Shown piece by piece: positions 29,850-40,255 of a stretch of DNA of 64,000 nucleotides. This DNA is from Erinaceus europaeus (taxonomy: Eukaryota; Chordata; Mammalia; Eulipotyphla; Erinaceidae), in the NCBI RefSeq assembly GCF_950295315.1, contig NC_080164.1, forward strand, positions 14,810,427-14,874,426. Direction: 5' to 3'. Numbering within the stretch: position 1 is the first letter of the stretch; the number at the start of each line of letters is the position of its first letter. Position numbers and translations under genes: made by a program. Below the pieces are notes generated by a model. That model did no database searches. It saw only the letters and a program-made list of their open reading frames with translations, and was not told the DNA's origin.

Positions 29850-32258
29850 CAGCGTCAGGTTGAGCCTGATGTCAAGTTTCGAGACCTCCTTTGAATCTGG
29901 AGAGGTGGCAGTCGTTGACTCTGTGGGTCATAGTCTGTCTGTAGCCGCAGGGGCAGTTCGGGTCATCTCTGGCTCCCCAGCGATGGAACATAGCGGCGCA
30001 CCGGCCATGGCCTGTTCAATAGCTATTGAGGAGGGCCCAGTCATAACGTGCTAGGTCAAAGCCGGGTTGACGCTTGCAGGGGTCTGTGATGAGGTGTTTG
30101 TTCTTTACCTCAGCTGACTGCCAACTCTGTTTCCAAGAGTCTGGAACAGAGAAGTTCAGTGTAGGCGTAGGGGACCAGATTGGGTGACGAGACGTCAAGC
30201 ATTGGACAGGGTGGGCGAAGATCTCCGTGTATATTGGCAGGTGTGGTGGAGCGTAGACGTGGGAAATGAACTTAGATGATGCCGCATCCCGACGAATATC
30301 TGGCGGGGTGATGTTGCTAAGAACTGGCAGCCATGGAACCGGGGTGGAACGGATGGTTCCAGAAATTATCCTCATGGAGGAATATCATTTGGAATCGACC
30401 AAGTGGACATGGGGGCTACGGAACCATCCTGGGGCACAGTATTCTGCAGTGGAATAGCATAATGCCAGAGATGATGATCGTAGTGTGGAAGCGCTCGCGC
30501 CCCATGAGGAGCTGGCCAGTCTTGCAATGATGTGATTCCTCGCGCCCACCTTTGCTGCAGTTTTTATGAGATGTTCGTGAAATGACAGAGTGCGATCGAG
30601 AGTAACGCCAAGATAGACTGGCTGGGCTTCATGCCGGATTCTCGTATCACCAAGCAGCACATTAAGCTCATGCGAGGCCGAGGCATGGTGTAGATGGAAA
30701 ACAGATGATACCGTTTTTGCAGTGCTAGGGATTAGTCACCATTTTTTACAGTAATCAGATATCAGAGACATGTCTTTCATGAGTGTTTCCTCGAGGATGT
30801 CGAACTTTGATGCCTCAGTTGCACAGCAGATGTCATCGGCGTAGATGAACTTCCTTGAAGAAGTTTCTGGGAGGTCATTGATGTAAATATTAAATAGCGT
30901 AGGAGCCAGAACAGAGCCCTGGGGGAGGCCACTTGAGACAAGTCTCTATCTGCCAGACTTGTCACCCAGATGCACCCGAAATCTTCTGTTTTGGAGAAGA
31001 AACGATGCCACCCATGGAGGCAGGCATCTTGAGATCTTGACTAGGAGACCACGGTGCCAGACCGTGTCATAGGCTGCTGTGAGATCAACAAAGACAGCAC
31101 CCATCTTTAAATTCTTCTGGAATCCATTTTCAATGTAAGTTGAGAGGGCTAGGGCTTGTTCGCAGGTAGATCTTCCTGGGCGGAAACCAGCTTGGGCAGG
31201 TGATAGGAATTTCTCTGTAAGATGAGAAATACGTGACAGAAGCAGCCTCTCAAGGAGTTTGTAACACACGGAGAGGAGAGAAATTGGTCTATAGCTGGCG
31301 GCCAGTGTTGGGTCTTTCTTTGGTTTCAAAACCGCTATAATCTTCGCACGATGCCAAACTTTGGGCACAGACTCAGATTCCAAGATGTGGGACAGGAATG
31401 AAGTGAGCCACTTCTTTGCCACGGGACCCAGGTTAAGAATGAGTTCTGGGGTGATGTTATCATAGCCAGCAGCTGTTCCCGGTTTAACCCTCTTCAAAGC
31501 GTCTTCCAGTTCAGACAGTGTAAAGGGAGAGAGTTTTGGAGATGGACAAGATAACCGGAAGTGGGATGACCACTCATGGGAAATTTCTCTTTTCCAGACT
31601 GGGTCGATCTTAGCACATCCAACTTGAGTTAGGTGACTGGCCACTGAGTTTGGAGATACGGGAGGATGGGAGACGGGAGGGGGTTGGCTACCGGCACCCA
31701 GTCTGTGAAGAAGCTTCCAGGCCTTCCTACTTGAGTGGGTGAAGTTCAGACTTTCTGTGAGTTGTTGCCAGCGGGCTTGGCGTGCTGCATCCAGGGAGGC
31801 AATGAGACCCACATCTGGGTCGCCTGACTCATCATACTGCTTTAGTAGTTGCTCGCATTCAGCATCAAGACAAGGCGTATAGTTAGCACGTCTCCCATGA
31901 GGAATGGCTTGGGAAGCTGCTTTGAAGATGGCTTGGCGGAAGCGCCTGGAGGAATCTTCAGAGGGGATAGAGTTAATTGGAATCGCAGGAATAGATTTGT
32001 TGGTAAGATCACTGAACAGTTTGCTTTCCGAAAGTTCCATCTTAGTTTCTCCGAGCACAGAGTCAGTGGGAGCTGGAGACCAATGTGGATGATAGCTGGG
32101 CGGTGATGACTGTGCGGGAAGATCTTGAGAATTTGTCTCGTAGCGGGAAAGGCTTGGCCGTTGACTGTGCTAATCCAGCACAGGTCGGGTGACGAGTTTT
32201 TATTCCATCTAGCACTGTGAAAAGAGCCTGGCTGTTTGGGATCGTATAATAGGGAGAT
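29850..32258 (-). pseudogene. Vingi ORF: endonuclease C-terminus, reverse transcriptase, C-terminal Cys/His domain
   Basis: This encoded the protein that nicks the target and copies the element RNA. Order in element sense: the endonuclease end (FHSARW, PDLCW, then HSHHRP, the usual S/T-D-H position). Then a frameshift near 32040. Then a linker (YTPCLDAECEQLLKQY), RT fingers (GTAAGYDNITPE, ASYRPISLLSVCYKLLERLLL), AGFRPGRST, the first catalytic Asp in FVDLTAAYD, and the second motif YADD at 30832-30843 in the context FIYADDICCA. The thumb follows (VYLGVTLDRTLSFHEHL). A Cys-rich tail (CPCG...H...C, about 29925-29975) follows. Stops interrupt it at about 30946, 30736, 30385 and near 30015. It is dead, but its catalytic residues are still readable. 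Confidence 0.9.
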
Positions 32259-32354
32259 ACATTGGGATGCACTGGATCGACCTTCCCGTGGTGCATCCCG
32301 TGAGTACCCATTCATTGGGGAAACTGACGATCCTTCCTAGCCGACTGAATCCAC
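32259..32354 (+). other. Vingi 5' leader (inverted segment)
   Basis: About 95 bp between the inversion joint and the endonuclease start codon. It carries no frame and no similarity to other parts of the window. Its left edge is the natural 5' end of the copied RNA if the twin-priming reading is right. Confidence 0.6.
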
Positions 32355-32896
32355 ATGGATCCCAGTCACTTTCAAAGCCAGCAACAAGCAGCTCCTGACA
32401 GCTTTCAAGCTATTGGTCCTGCTCTTCGAGTCCTCCAACTTAATGTTGAGGGGCTGTCCTTTGCCAAACGCGTTCTTACTGGTCAATTGGCGATACAGCA
32501 TCAGGCAGATGTTATCTGCCTACAAGAAACACATATAGCAGTCGATGAAGCTGCTCGATTCACCATCAGTGGATTAGATTTAATATGCTATAATCTCCAT
32601 CCTAAACACGGCCGAGCCATCTACGCCAAATCGTGTCTTGCGGATGTTTACCATACGGCCTCTTCGACCTTCTACGACTCTTATTACTATTGGAACTATT
32701 CAGCTAGTCAACTAGTCAACGTAGATAAGCCTCCCAGTGCCTCATGGGATAATGAGGTCCTGCCTAGCCCGAATCACCCAGCCATTTACGTTGGAGACTT
32801 TAATAGTCATCACCAAAACTGGGGATATTCCTCCACTCGTGCTGACAGCTCTATCTTAGCTGACTGGGCTTCAGCGAATGACCTCTCCCTATTATT
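32355..32896 (+). pseudogene. Vingi endonuclease, N-terminal part (inverted segment)
   Basis: The N-terminal two-thirds of an apurinic/apyrimidinic-type endonuclease of a LINE, on the strand opposite to its own RT. Visible motifs: LRVLQLNVEG (catalytic Asn region, about residues 26-35), DVICLQETH (catalytic Glu, about 51-59) and YVGDFNSHHQNWGY (Asp and Asn, about 142-155). The frame is open from ATG 32355 and leaves the element after DLSLL, where SLLYDPKQ continues in the minus-strand segment. The last codons of the open frame (to 32909) are SINE sequence. The start is the first ATG after the leader. About 30 residues around 100-130 are shorter or less conserved than I would expect, so a small internal loss is possible. 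Confidence 0.88.
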
Positions 32897-32935
32897 AGTG
32901 CTCTGGTAAAATTAATTAATTAATTAATAATAAAT
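32897..32935 (+). mobile_element. SINE-C, right part, and Vingi TSD (right)
   Basis: AGTGCTCTGGTAAAATTAAT then (ATTA)n. This completes the SINE-C from 29702-29806; the first 11 bp are the TSD. Confidence 0.92.
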
Positions 32936-33069
32936 TAACCCAAGCATTTGTTTATGGCGCATATACTATGTTACTACACATTGCTCAAGACTGTGAAAAA
33001 AAAAAACCAAACTACAGACAATTAAATAAAATATAGAGAGAATTATTTCTTTTATTGTGAAGTGTGAAA

Positions 33070-33215
33070 AAAATTGTAGATCTTGGGGTCTAGGGAGATA
33101 GCACAGGGTTAGAGCACAGGGTTTGTATGCCTGAGCTCTGGAGACCCTGGGTTAAATGCTAGTGGTAGGAGAGTTTCTGATCTCTCCCCCCCTCATAAAA
33201 TAAATTAACACATCT
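33070..33215 (+). mobile_element. SINE, C/D-like
   Basis: GTCTAGGGAGATAGCACAGG, GAGACCCTGGGTTAAATGC, CCCCTCATAAAATAAATT. Confidence 0.65.
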
Positions 33216-33594
33216 ATTTTTTTAAATCGCTGATTTTTCCAGTGGTAGTATGTGTTTAGTATGTGTCTTTTCTGCTAATCTAAAACTATCAATGGTTTTT
33301 ACATTGCTTTGGGTCAATTTCAGCCTGTAGTTTGTGTTGGGTTCAGCTAGGAATGCCTGAGGGTACCGACCTGGGCCCCCCAAGACATTTCCCAAACTGG
33401 ATTCTAAGTTGTAACTGGGCCAGCTCTTGTGACTGGCTATGACTGAAAGACACCTTAGTGACAACCACTAGGGAACAGTGAATCAAAGCCTTCCCCACCA
33501 CAGGGAGGTGGCAGTTAGGGAGAAAAAGCAGGCCTAGGGTTAAAGGTGAAGTGTCAAGTTTATCCTTTGTTAGCAAATGTAACTTTACATTTTT
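33216..33594. other. No recognisable feature (379 bp)
   Basis: Unassigned; two minus frames of 77-80 codons look like chance. Confidence 0.4.
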
Positions 33595-33595
33595 T

Positions 33596-33803
33596 AATTA
33601 TTATCATTATTTATTTATTTATTGGACAGAGACAGTAAGAAATTGAGAGCATAGGGAGAGGGAGAGAGACAGAGAGACACCTGTAGCACTGCTTTGCCAC
33701 TTGTGAAGCTTTCCCCCTGCAGGTGGGGCCTGGGGGCCCGAACCAAGTCTTTGGGTATTGTAACATGTGTTCTTAACCAGGTGCACCTCCACCTGCCCCC
33801 TTT
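33596..33803 (-). mobile_element. SINE-B, antisense
   Basis: TTATTGGACAGAGACAGTAA, GACACCTGTAGCACTGC, GGGGGCCCGAACCAAG, GGTGCACCTCCACCTGCCCC. CCTTTGTTAGCAAATG is repeated on both sides (about 33565 and 33800), a TSD. Confidence 0.9.
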
Positions 33804-33859
33804 GTTAGCAAATGAAAAAACATCATGGCAGAAATTTATGTAGGCAGGATGGGTGAAGG

Positions 33860-34420
33860 AAATAACATATTTTTTATATTGATTTAATAATGATTGACAA
33901 GACTGTAAGATAACAGGGGTACAATTCCACACAATTCCCACCACCAGAGTTCTGAATTCCATCCCCTCCATTGGAAGTTTTCCTAGTCTTTATCCCTCTG
34001 AAAGCATGGACCCAGGATCATTCTGGGGTGCAGAAGGTGAAAGGTCTGGCTCCTGTAATTGCTTCTCTCCTGGACATGGGCTTTGGCAGGTCGATCCATA
34101 CTCCCAGCTTGTTTCTGTCTTTCCTTAGTGGGGTGGGGATCTGGAGAGTGGGGGCTCCAGGACACACTGGTGAGGTCATCTGTCCAGGGAAGTTAGGTTG
34201 GCATCATAATAGCATCTTCAACTTGCTGACTGAAAAGCATTAAGATATAAAGCAGACCAAATTGTTTAATAATCAGGAACCTAAAGGTAAGAATAGAGCA
34301 GATGAGATTTGGGGTCTCCACTTCGGAAAAAACGAGGAAGTCTATTTTGGGTATATTCCAAGGAGTCTATGACTTTACTAATTTTTGCCTGAGCCCAACA
34401 GCTAACATGCAGGTGGGCTA
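33860..34420 (-). mobile_element. L1-type 3' region, antisense
   Basis: AATTCCCACCACCAGAGTTC, GAAAGCATGGACCCAGG, CAGGTCGATCCATACTCCC, GTCCAGGGAAGTTAGG. It is a sister copy of 36,450-36,950. Confidence 0.8.
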
Positions 34421-34424
34421 AAGG

Positions 34425-34545
34425 TACTGTCTGGATAGCATAATTTTTATGCAAAAAAAGACTTCCATGCTAGCGGCACCAAAGGCCCCAGAATCAGTCT
34501 CTACCACCACTTTAAGCCAGAGAAGAGTAGTGCTGTGACAAGAAA
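34425..34545 (+). mobile_element. SINE-C
   Basis: GTCTGGATAGCATAATTTTT, CAGAATCAGTCTCTACCACC, AGTAGTGCTGTGAC. Confidence 0.7.
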
Positions 34546-34705
34546 AGAAATTAAATCATAGGCAGGAAATGCAGTGTCACTCAAGTGGTCAGTTATCTAG
34601 GCCACCCTCGGGCTTTCTAGAAGGGGAATTTTCTGGGTGGAGTCGCCTGGCTCTACCTAGTTGTGTAGCTGGTGAGATATCTTTCAAACTGAAAAGATTG
34701 CTGGG

Positions 34706-34840
34706 GTAGGGATAGATAGCATAATGGTTATGCAAACAGACTCTCATGCCTGAGGCTCCAAAGTCCCAGGTTCAATCCCCTGCACCACTAAAAGCCAGAG
34801 CTGAGAAGTGCTCCAGTAAAAAAAAAAAAAAAAAAAAAAC
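34706..34840 (+). mobile_element. SINE-C
   Basis: GGGATAGATAGCATAATGG, CAGGTTCAATCCCCTGC, GAGAAGTGCTCCAGT(A)n. Confidence 0.9.
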
Positions 34841-34861
34841 ATATAAAAATGAAAAGATTTC

Positions 34862-35066
34862 GGGGCCAGGCAGTGGTGCACCTGGTTAAGCGCCCATGTT
34901 ACAGTGCATAAGGATGAAGGTTCAAGCCCCTGGTCCCCGCCTGCAAGGGGGAAAGCTTCACAAATGGTGAAGCAATGCTGCAGGTGTCTTTCTGTCTCTC
35001 TTCCTATCTTCCCCCTCCCCTCTCAATTTCTCTCTGTCTCTAGCTAGCAAATAAATAAATAAATAG
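34862..35066 (+). mobile_element. SINE-B
   Basis: GGGGCCAGGCAGTGGTGCAC, GGTTCAAGCCCCTGG, CAATTTCTCTCTGTCTCTAG. Confidence 0.9.
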
Positions 35067-35190
35067 GGTGGAGGGTAGATAGCATAATGCTTATTCAAAC
35101 AGACTCTCATGCCTGAGGCTCCAAAGTCCTGGGTTCAATCCCCCACACCACCATTAGCCAGAGCTGAACAGTGCTTTGGAAAAAAAAAAA
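35067..35190 (+). mobile_element. SINE-C
   Basis: GGAGGGTAGATAGCATAATG, GGGTTCAATCCCCCAC, GAACAGTGCTTTGG(A)n. Confidence 0.9.
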
Positions 35191-35249
35191 AAACAACCTG
35201 GGACAGAAAATAAATAAATAAAATATTAATACAAAATGAAAAGATTTCA

Positions 35250-35540
35250 GGGAGTCGGGCAGTGGTGGCGTGAAGCATAAGGACTGGTGTAAGGATCCCG
35301 GTTCGAGCCCCCGGTTTACCACTTGCAGAGGAGTCACTTCACAGGCGGTGAAGCAGGTCTGCAGGTGTCTGTCTTTCTCTCCCCCTCTCTGTCTTCCCCT
35401 CCTCTCTCCATTTCTGTCTGTCTTATCTAACAATGACGACATCAATAGCAACAACAATAATAACTACAAACAACAATAAAAAACAAAGGCAGCAAAAGAG
35501 AAAATAAATAAATATAAATTTAAAAAAAAAAAAAATTTTT
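35250..35540 (+). mobile_element. SINE-A, head internally shortened
   Basis: GGGAGTCGGGCAGT then directly GGTGGCGTGAAGCATAAGG, so about 25 bp of the head including most of the A-box region are missing. The rest is normal. Confidence 0.88.
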
Positions 35541-35689
35541 AAAGAAAAGATTTCAAACAGGTGCCCAGACAATCAAAGTCGAGGTCACTTATGACCAGAA
35601 AAGCCCATTGTCCAGCACTGACAGGGAAGCCGCATTTTAAAAAGAGACTTTAAACGACAAAAAAAAAAAAGAGAGACTTTAGCTGTGTG

Positions 35690-36320
35690 CACACATTTAA
35701 ATTAGTTGTTTTCTCTTAGCTCTTTGTAGATATTGATCTACTCGTTAAGACTTTTGATGCTGATCAGAAAATCAGCAGTCAAATCGTTACTGTCTTTTGT
35801 GGTAACGATTTCCCCCTTGCCTTTGGGTGCTTTTGAAGCTTTCTCTTTATCTTGGTACTCAGAAGTTTCACCATCTTTTCTGTGTGCTTTTTTTTTTTTT
35901 TTTTCCCTTTCTAGCCCTTCCATGTGGGGATTTTCATCTTTCTTTAAGTATGGCAAGTGTCAGTCGCTTCTCTCTGCACCTTAACTCCTTCCTCTGTTCT
36001 CTCTGTCAAGTCTTCCTCTGAGAGATGTGCAGGATCTTGCCATCTTATCTTCTATAACTCAGCTTAATTTTTCTACTGTGTTTTCCAGCTTCTTGATTCA
36101 TCTGTACTGTATTCTGTGTGATTTATTCAAGTCTGTTTTCTGCTTTGCAAATTCCTTCTCTGGCCATGTCTAACAATGGTTTTACTTGTCTTCTAAGCTG
36201 TTTATTTTTGTGACATTATTCTTCACTTCCAGAAGTTTGATTTACACTTCAAAAAATATGCCAGGGTTTTCTTCACCATGACTTCTTTTGTGTCTTATGC
36301 TTCTTTAACTTAGATTCCAG
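35690..36320 (-). mobile_element. Old LINE (L1/HAL1-like), antisense
   Basis: GCTTCTTGATTCATCTGTAC, GTATTCTGTGTGATTTATTC, CACTTCCAGAAGTTTGATTT, ATGCCAGGGTTTTCTTC read as antisense coiled-coil-type LINE ORF1 sequence. Family tentative. Confidence 0.5.

Positions 36321-36324
<4 letters not shown>

Positions 36325-36379
<55 letters not shown>
36325..36379. repeat. (GT)n microsatellite
   Basis: About 27 GT units. Confidence 0.95.
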
Positions 36380-36382
<3 letters not shown>

Positions 36383-36429
36383 AGTGTGTGCATTCATGTG
36401 TGTGGTTTTTTTTATTTTTATTTATTTAT

Positions 36430-38770
36430 TTTTTTAATTTTTATTTATAAAAAGGAAACATTGACAAAACCATAGGATAAGAGGGGTACAGCTTTGCACA
36501 ATTCCCACCACCAGACCTCTGTATACCAACCCCTCCACTGATAGCTTTCCTACTCTAACCCTCTGGGAGTATGGACCCAAGATCCTTGTGGGAGGCAGAA
36601 GGTAGAAGGTCTGGCTTCTGTAATTGCTCCCCACTTAACATGGGCATTGGCAGGTCAATCCATATTCCCAGCCTGTCTCTCTCTTTCCCTAGTGGGGAAG
36701 GGCTCTGGGGAAGCAGAGCGCTAAGGCACATTGGTGGGGTTGTCTGTCCAGGGAAGTCTGGTCACATCCTGCTAGCATCTGGAACCTGTTGGCTGAAAAG
36801 AGAGTTAATATACAAAGCCAAACAAATTGTTGAACAATCATGGACCTAAAGACTGGAATAGTGCAGATGAAGTGTTGGGGGTCCTCCATTTTGTAGATAG
36901 CTAGTAGGCATATTTTAGTTATATTTCAAAGGGCCTGTAGCTAAACTAGTGTTTGTTTGCTTGTTTGTTTGTTTTTTGGCCTGAGCCTGAAATCTGTTAT
37001 GCAGGTGAATCCTAATTATTGTCTGGGAAGATGATGTCATGGCTGGGAAAAGGACCAGAAAGATGGATCAGGGAAGAGAGTAGCTCCCTAATATGCGAAA
37101 GGGGTGTAAATACTGTTGACTGTAAATCCCATCAATTTGATGTGATCTGGGGCCCAGAATTAGCTTAGGAGCCTGTATGACCTTTACATCCTTCTAGATC
37201 TGAGCTCACATTCTGTGGTCATGAGTAGGAACATTCCATGCTGCCCCAGTATCGACCCATCTTCCTCAGGTGTAGCACAGAGTATGTTGTCTGTTGTTAA
37301 TATTTCCGAGGCTCTTGCCAGGCGGGTTAGCTTCACGGCGGGTAACAGAGACGCGGAGACAACGGCTGGGCAGGGAAGCTGTATTTCTTTATTCAGGAAC
37401 AACGATTCATAAACTAAGACAAACTAAACAAACAGAACTCTGCTGTCTCTTTGCGGCGGCGCAAGCACTCTTTCTTTTACTCTCGAACTCAGGAACCCTC
37501 TCCCTTACTCTGGAACTCAGGAACTCTGGAACTCTGGAACCCTCTCAAACTCTGGCACTCTCGAACTCAGGAACCCTCTCTCGGGGTTCCTTGGGGCGGG
37601 GCCAAGCGGGCCCACGAAATTAACAGGACTGATCCAATTCTCTTGGTGGGGGAGGGCTAGAACAAACCAATGTAAAGCATACGACAATTTGTCCATCCTC
37701 CCTTTGGAGGATGGAACATTCTCTACCATTGTTGATCCAGGTTGAGGGCAAGGTCCTATGGGGGCCCACATAGGGGTCTATTTTGTTGTTACTGATAGAG
37801 ATGACTGGTAACAATAGAGAGAGGGATTTATTTGAGGTCTAGGTACATCAAGTCTGTTTGGGAGTCTCAGGACTCCCCAAATAGGGCCCCAGCTAGTGGA
37901 ATGGCCTGATAGTGACTAAAAAGTCATCGTTAAAGTATGCCAGTCTCTTTCCCTTATTCAACTTTTGCAGTCCTTGCTTTGCTAAGGTTAGCTTTGGAGT
38001 GAGTGAGAGAACTGTAATAGGAAGCAGGTGAGGAGGGTACCTAAGTCTAAGTGGACACTATTTCATTATGAACTTGATACTGACTCACTAAAGACTATTG
38101 TGTATTTTTGCTTTCAGGTATATATTTTGCCCTAATTTATAGATACATGTGAACATATGCTCTATCTTACGAGAACTGGCCTATATCTAGGTTTTGGGAC
38201 TTTGTTAGGAAGTGAACCTCCTGGAATGGAATTAGAGACTACCATGAAAGGAAAGGTCTCACCCGAGTGATGAGGGTGAAGGGTTGGCAATCCATGCCTG
38301 ACATCTCTGGACACAGTCTGAGGTGAAGCATGCTGAGGTGGTACTCTTTACATTGATTAGGTTGGAATCAGCAGATGCAATATCATTTGGCCTGACTTGA
38401 GAGAAGCATGGAGGGTGGTGAGCCCCACCCTAGAGGTTCCAGGATTGGGAGAAACATAGGCTCTATAGACAGAGCAGGAGATTCCTGCTGTCTTAGGGTT
38501 TAAGAAGACAATAGATAGTTATTGCAATAATCACATTGTTTGGCAATTGGGTTGACTTTGAAAAATCTCTTTGTTAGGATTTGCTGTATCACACTCACAC
38601 TCACCATATTTTATGTCCTTTGACATATTTGCATATAGCTATGCCACCAGTTGCTTTTGTTCTCCCTGGAGAAAGCTTTTAAGAGAGTCAACATATCAAA
38701 GACTCAGCCTATGTATTAAAAAGGCTCATTCTGTGCTTTAAAAAGTCTGAGACATTCACTTAATTTTTCC
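36430..38770 (-). mobile_element. Long L1-type 3' region, antisense, split by a solo LTR
   Basis: Begins AATTTTTATTTATAAAAAGG and AATTCCCACCACCAGACCTC, the same opening as 33,890. Then GGTCATGAGTAGGAACATTCC, CTGATAGAGATGACTGGT, CTCCCCAAATAGGGCCCCAG. The sequence on either side of the LTR (AGTATGTTGT and GTCCATCCTCCC) joins smoothly. No frame survives. Confidence 0.7.
37292..37686 (-). mobile_element. Solo LTR, same family as 18277-18709 (copy 2)
   Basis: 395 bp with the same start, poly(A) region (TTCTTTATTCAGG), GC box (GGGGCGGGGCC near 37593) and end (CATACGACA) as copy 1. The tandem AACTC/GGAACTCTG array is shorter and differently arranged. The flanks GTTGTC (37286) and TTTGTC (37688) are a probable TSD. 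It was inserted in the old LINE. Confidence 0.88.
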
Positions 38771-38799
38771 CCTCTCATATTAATAAAACAGTGATTTAT

Positions 38800-39115
38800 A
38801 TGACTACAAGTTAATAAGTTAATAGGAGTATGCATAAACACCATTCCCACCACCAAAAGACTGTGTCCCATCTCCCTCCACCCCCACCTCATGAAGCTGA
38901 ACATCCACCCTCACCCTCCACCCAGGGTTTTTACTTTGGTGCCCTACTCCAAATTCAATCAACTCCTGCTTTGAATTTCCCTTTCTGTTCTTCTTTCTCA
39001 ACTTCTGTTTATGAGTGGGATCATCCCATGCTCGTCTTTAATCTTTCTGACTTAGCTCACTTAACTTAATTTCTTCTAGCTCCATCCAAGATGAGTCAGA
39101 GAAGGTAGGTTCATT
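38800..39115 (-). mobile_element. L1 3' UTR, antisense, old
   Basis: CATTCCCACCACCAAAAGAC, TTTTTACTTTGGTGCCCTAC, ATGAGTGGGATCATCCCATG, CACTTAACTTAATTTCTTC. Confidence 0.8.
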
Positions 39116-39299
39116 GTTCTTAACAGCTGTGTAAATATGTGTGGTTTTGTGCAATGTTATTGCACATGTAGTATTTTGTAATCACCACATTAAGATACCA
39201 AAAGGCTCATTCTACCTTTTAGAGCTAAGTCTAAAGACCACAAGTCTATTCTCCACTTTTTTTCCTCCTCCTCCTCTTTCCTCTTCTTCTCCTTCTCAT

Positions 39300-39470
39300 T
39301 CATTTTAATATTTTATTTATTTATTAACAAGAAAGAAAGGAGGAGAGAGAGAGAGAAAAAAAAAAAAAGGCAGACACTACTCTGGTACATGTTTTGCCAG
39401 GGATTGAACTCAGGACCTCATGCTTGAGAGTCCAATCTTTACCCATCGCACCACCACCTCCCAGACCACT
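39300..39470 (-). mobile_element. SINE-E, antisense
   Basis: TATTTATTTATTAACAAGAA, ACTACTCTGGTACATG, GGGATTGAACTCAGGACCTC, CACCACCTCCCAGACCAC. Confidence 0.85.
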
Positions 39471-39955
39471 CTCCATTTCTTTAGTTTTGCAACTTTATGA
39501 ATGCTATAGAAATGGAGCGATACAGTATGTCACTTTTGAAACTGATTTCTTTTGCTAAAATACAATTCCCTTGCGTTCCATTCTAGTAATAGTTCATGCC
39601 ACTTTGCGGCTCAGTAGTAGTTTATGATATGGATATACCACAGTTGTTCAGCCATTCACTCGTTGGAGCAGATTTAGACTATTTCCATTATGGGGCTAAG
39701 TTGAATACAACTGTTTGGAGCATTTATGTAAAGGTTTTACGTGGATCTGAGCTTTGAATTCTCTGGAATAAATGTCCAAAGTTCTACTGCTGGGTAATAT
39801 GGCAATTGCATGTTTCGTTTCCAAAGAAATTAAGCTGTGTTCCAAAGTGGCTATATTATTTAATGTTTCCAGCATTGTATGAAAGATCCAGTTTCTCCTG
39901 CCCTGGACCAACATTCTGGTAGAGGTGTCGTCATACACCATTGCTGCCACACCTG
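39471..39955 (-). mobile_element. Old L1 ORF2 end, antisense
   Basis: TTTATGATATGGATATACC, GTTGTTCAGCCATTCACTCG, TACTGCTGGGTAATATGGC, AAAGTGGCTATATTA. Confidence 0.8.
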
Positions 39956-40029
39956 CCTCCCCTAGTGACTAATGGGAGATTTACACCTTTTCACCCCTAT
40001 ATATGCTCTGGTGAAATGTTGGGGTTTTT

Positions 40030-40233
40030 TATTTTTTATATTATCTTTATTTATTTATTTATTGGACAGAGACAGTCAGAAATTGAGAGGGAAGGGGCGG
40101 TAGAGAGGGAGAGAGACAGAGGGACACCTGCAGCCCTGCTTCACCACTCACAAAGCAGGGGACTGGGAACTCCACCCTGGTCCTTGCGCGCTGTAACGTG
40201 TGCTCAACCAGGTGTTACATCACCTGGCCCCAC
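40030..40233 (-). mobile_element. SINE-B, antisense
   Basis: TTATTGGACAGAGACAGTCA, GACACCTGCAGCCCTGC, GGTGTTACATCACCTGGCCC. GTGAAATGTT flanks both sides (40011 and 40238), a TSD. Confidence 0.9.
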
Positions 40234-40255
40234 CAGGGTGAAATGTTTACTCATG

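Larger units (their letters stand above)
29807..32896 (-). mobile_element. Vingi-clade non-LTR retrotransposon, 5' part inverted
   Basis: A 3.09-kb LINE unrelated to L1. The 3' segment (29807-32258, minus) runs from mid-endonuclease through reverse transcriptase to a cysteine-rich C-terminus and a short GAA-repeat tail (CTAGAAGAAGAAGCA in element sense). The 5' segment (32259-32896, plus) carries the leader and the first part of the endonuclease. The bases TCTCCCTATTAT occur at the internal edge of both segments (32884-32895 plus; 32247-32258 minus), so together they rebuild the whole element with only 12 bp repeated. No RNase H domain is visible, in keeping with Vingi, a clade described from hedgehogs as related to Ingi but lacking RNase H. 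The family name rests on protein features and my memory of that clade, not a search. Confidence 0.87.

Noticed and set aside
29807..32896. Vingi element as a wholly unknown retrotransposon in a mammal
   Set aside because: The protein layout (AP endonuclease, RT, Cys-rich tail, no RNase H) and hedgehog host match the already described Vingi clade; only the 5' inversion and local context are reported as noteworthy.
18277..37686. The two solo LTRs as ends of one giant provirus
   Set aside because: The 19 kb between them hold no matching viral genes, and copy 1 has its own perfect 6-bp TSD.
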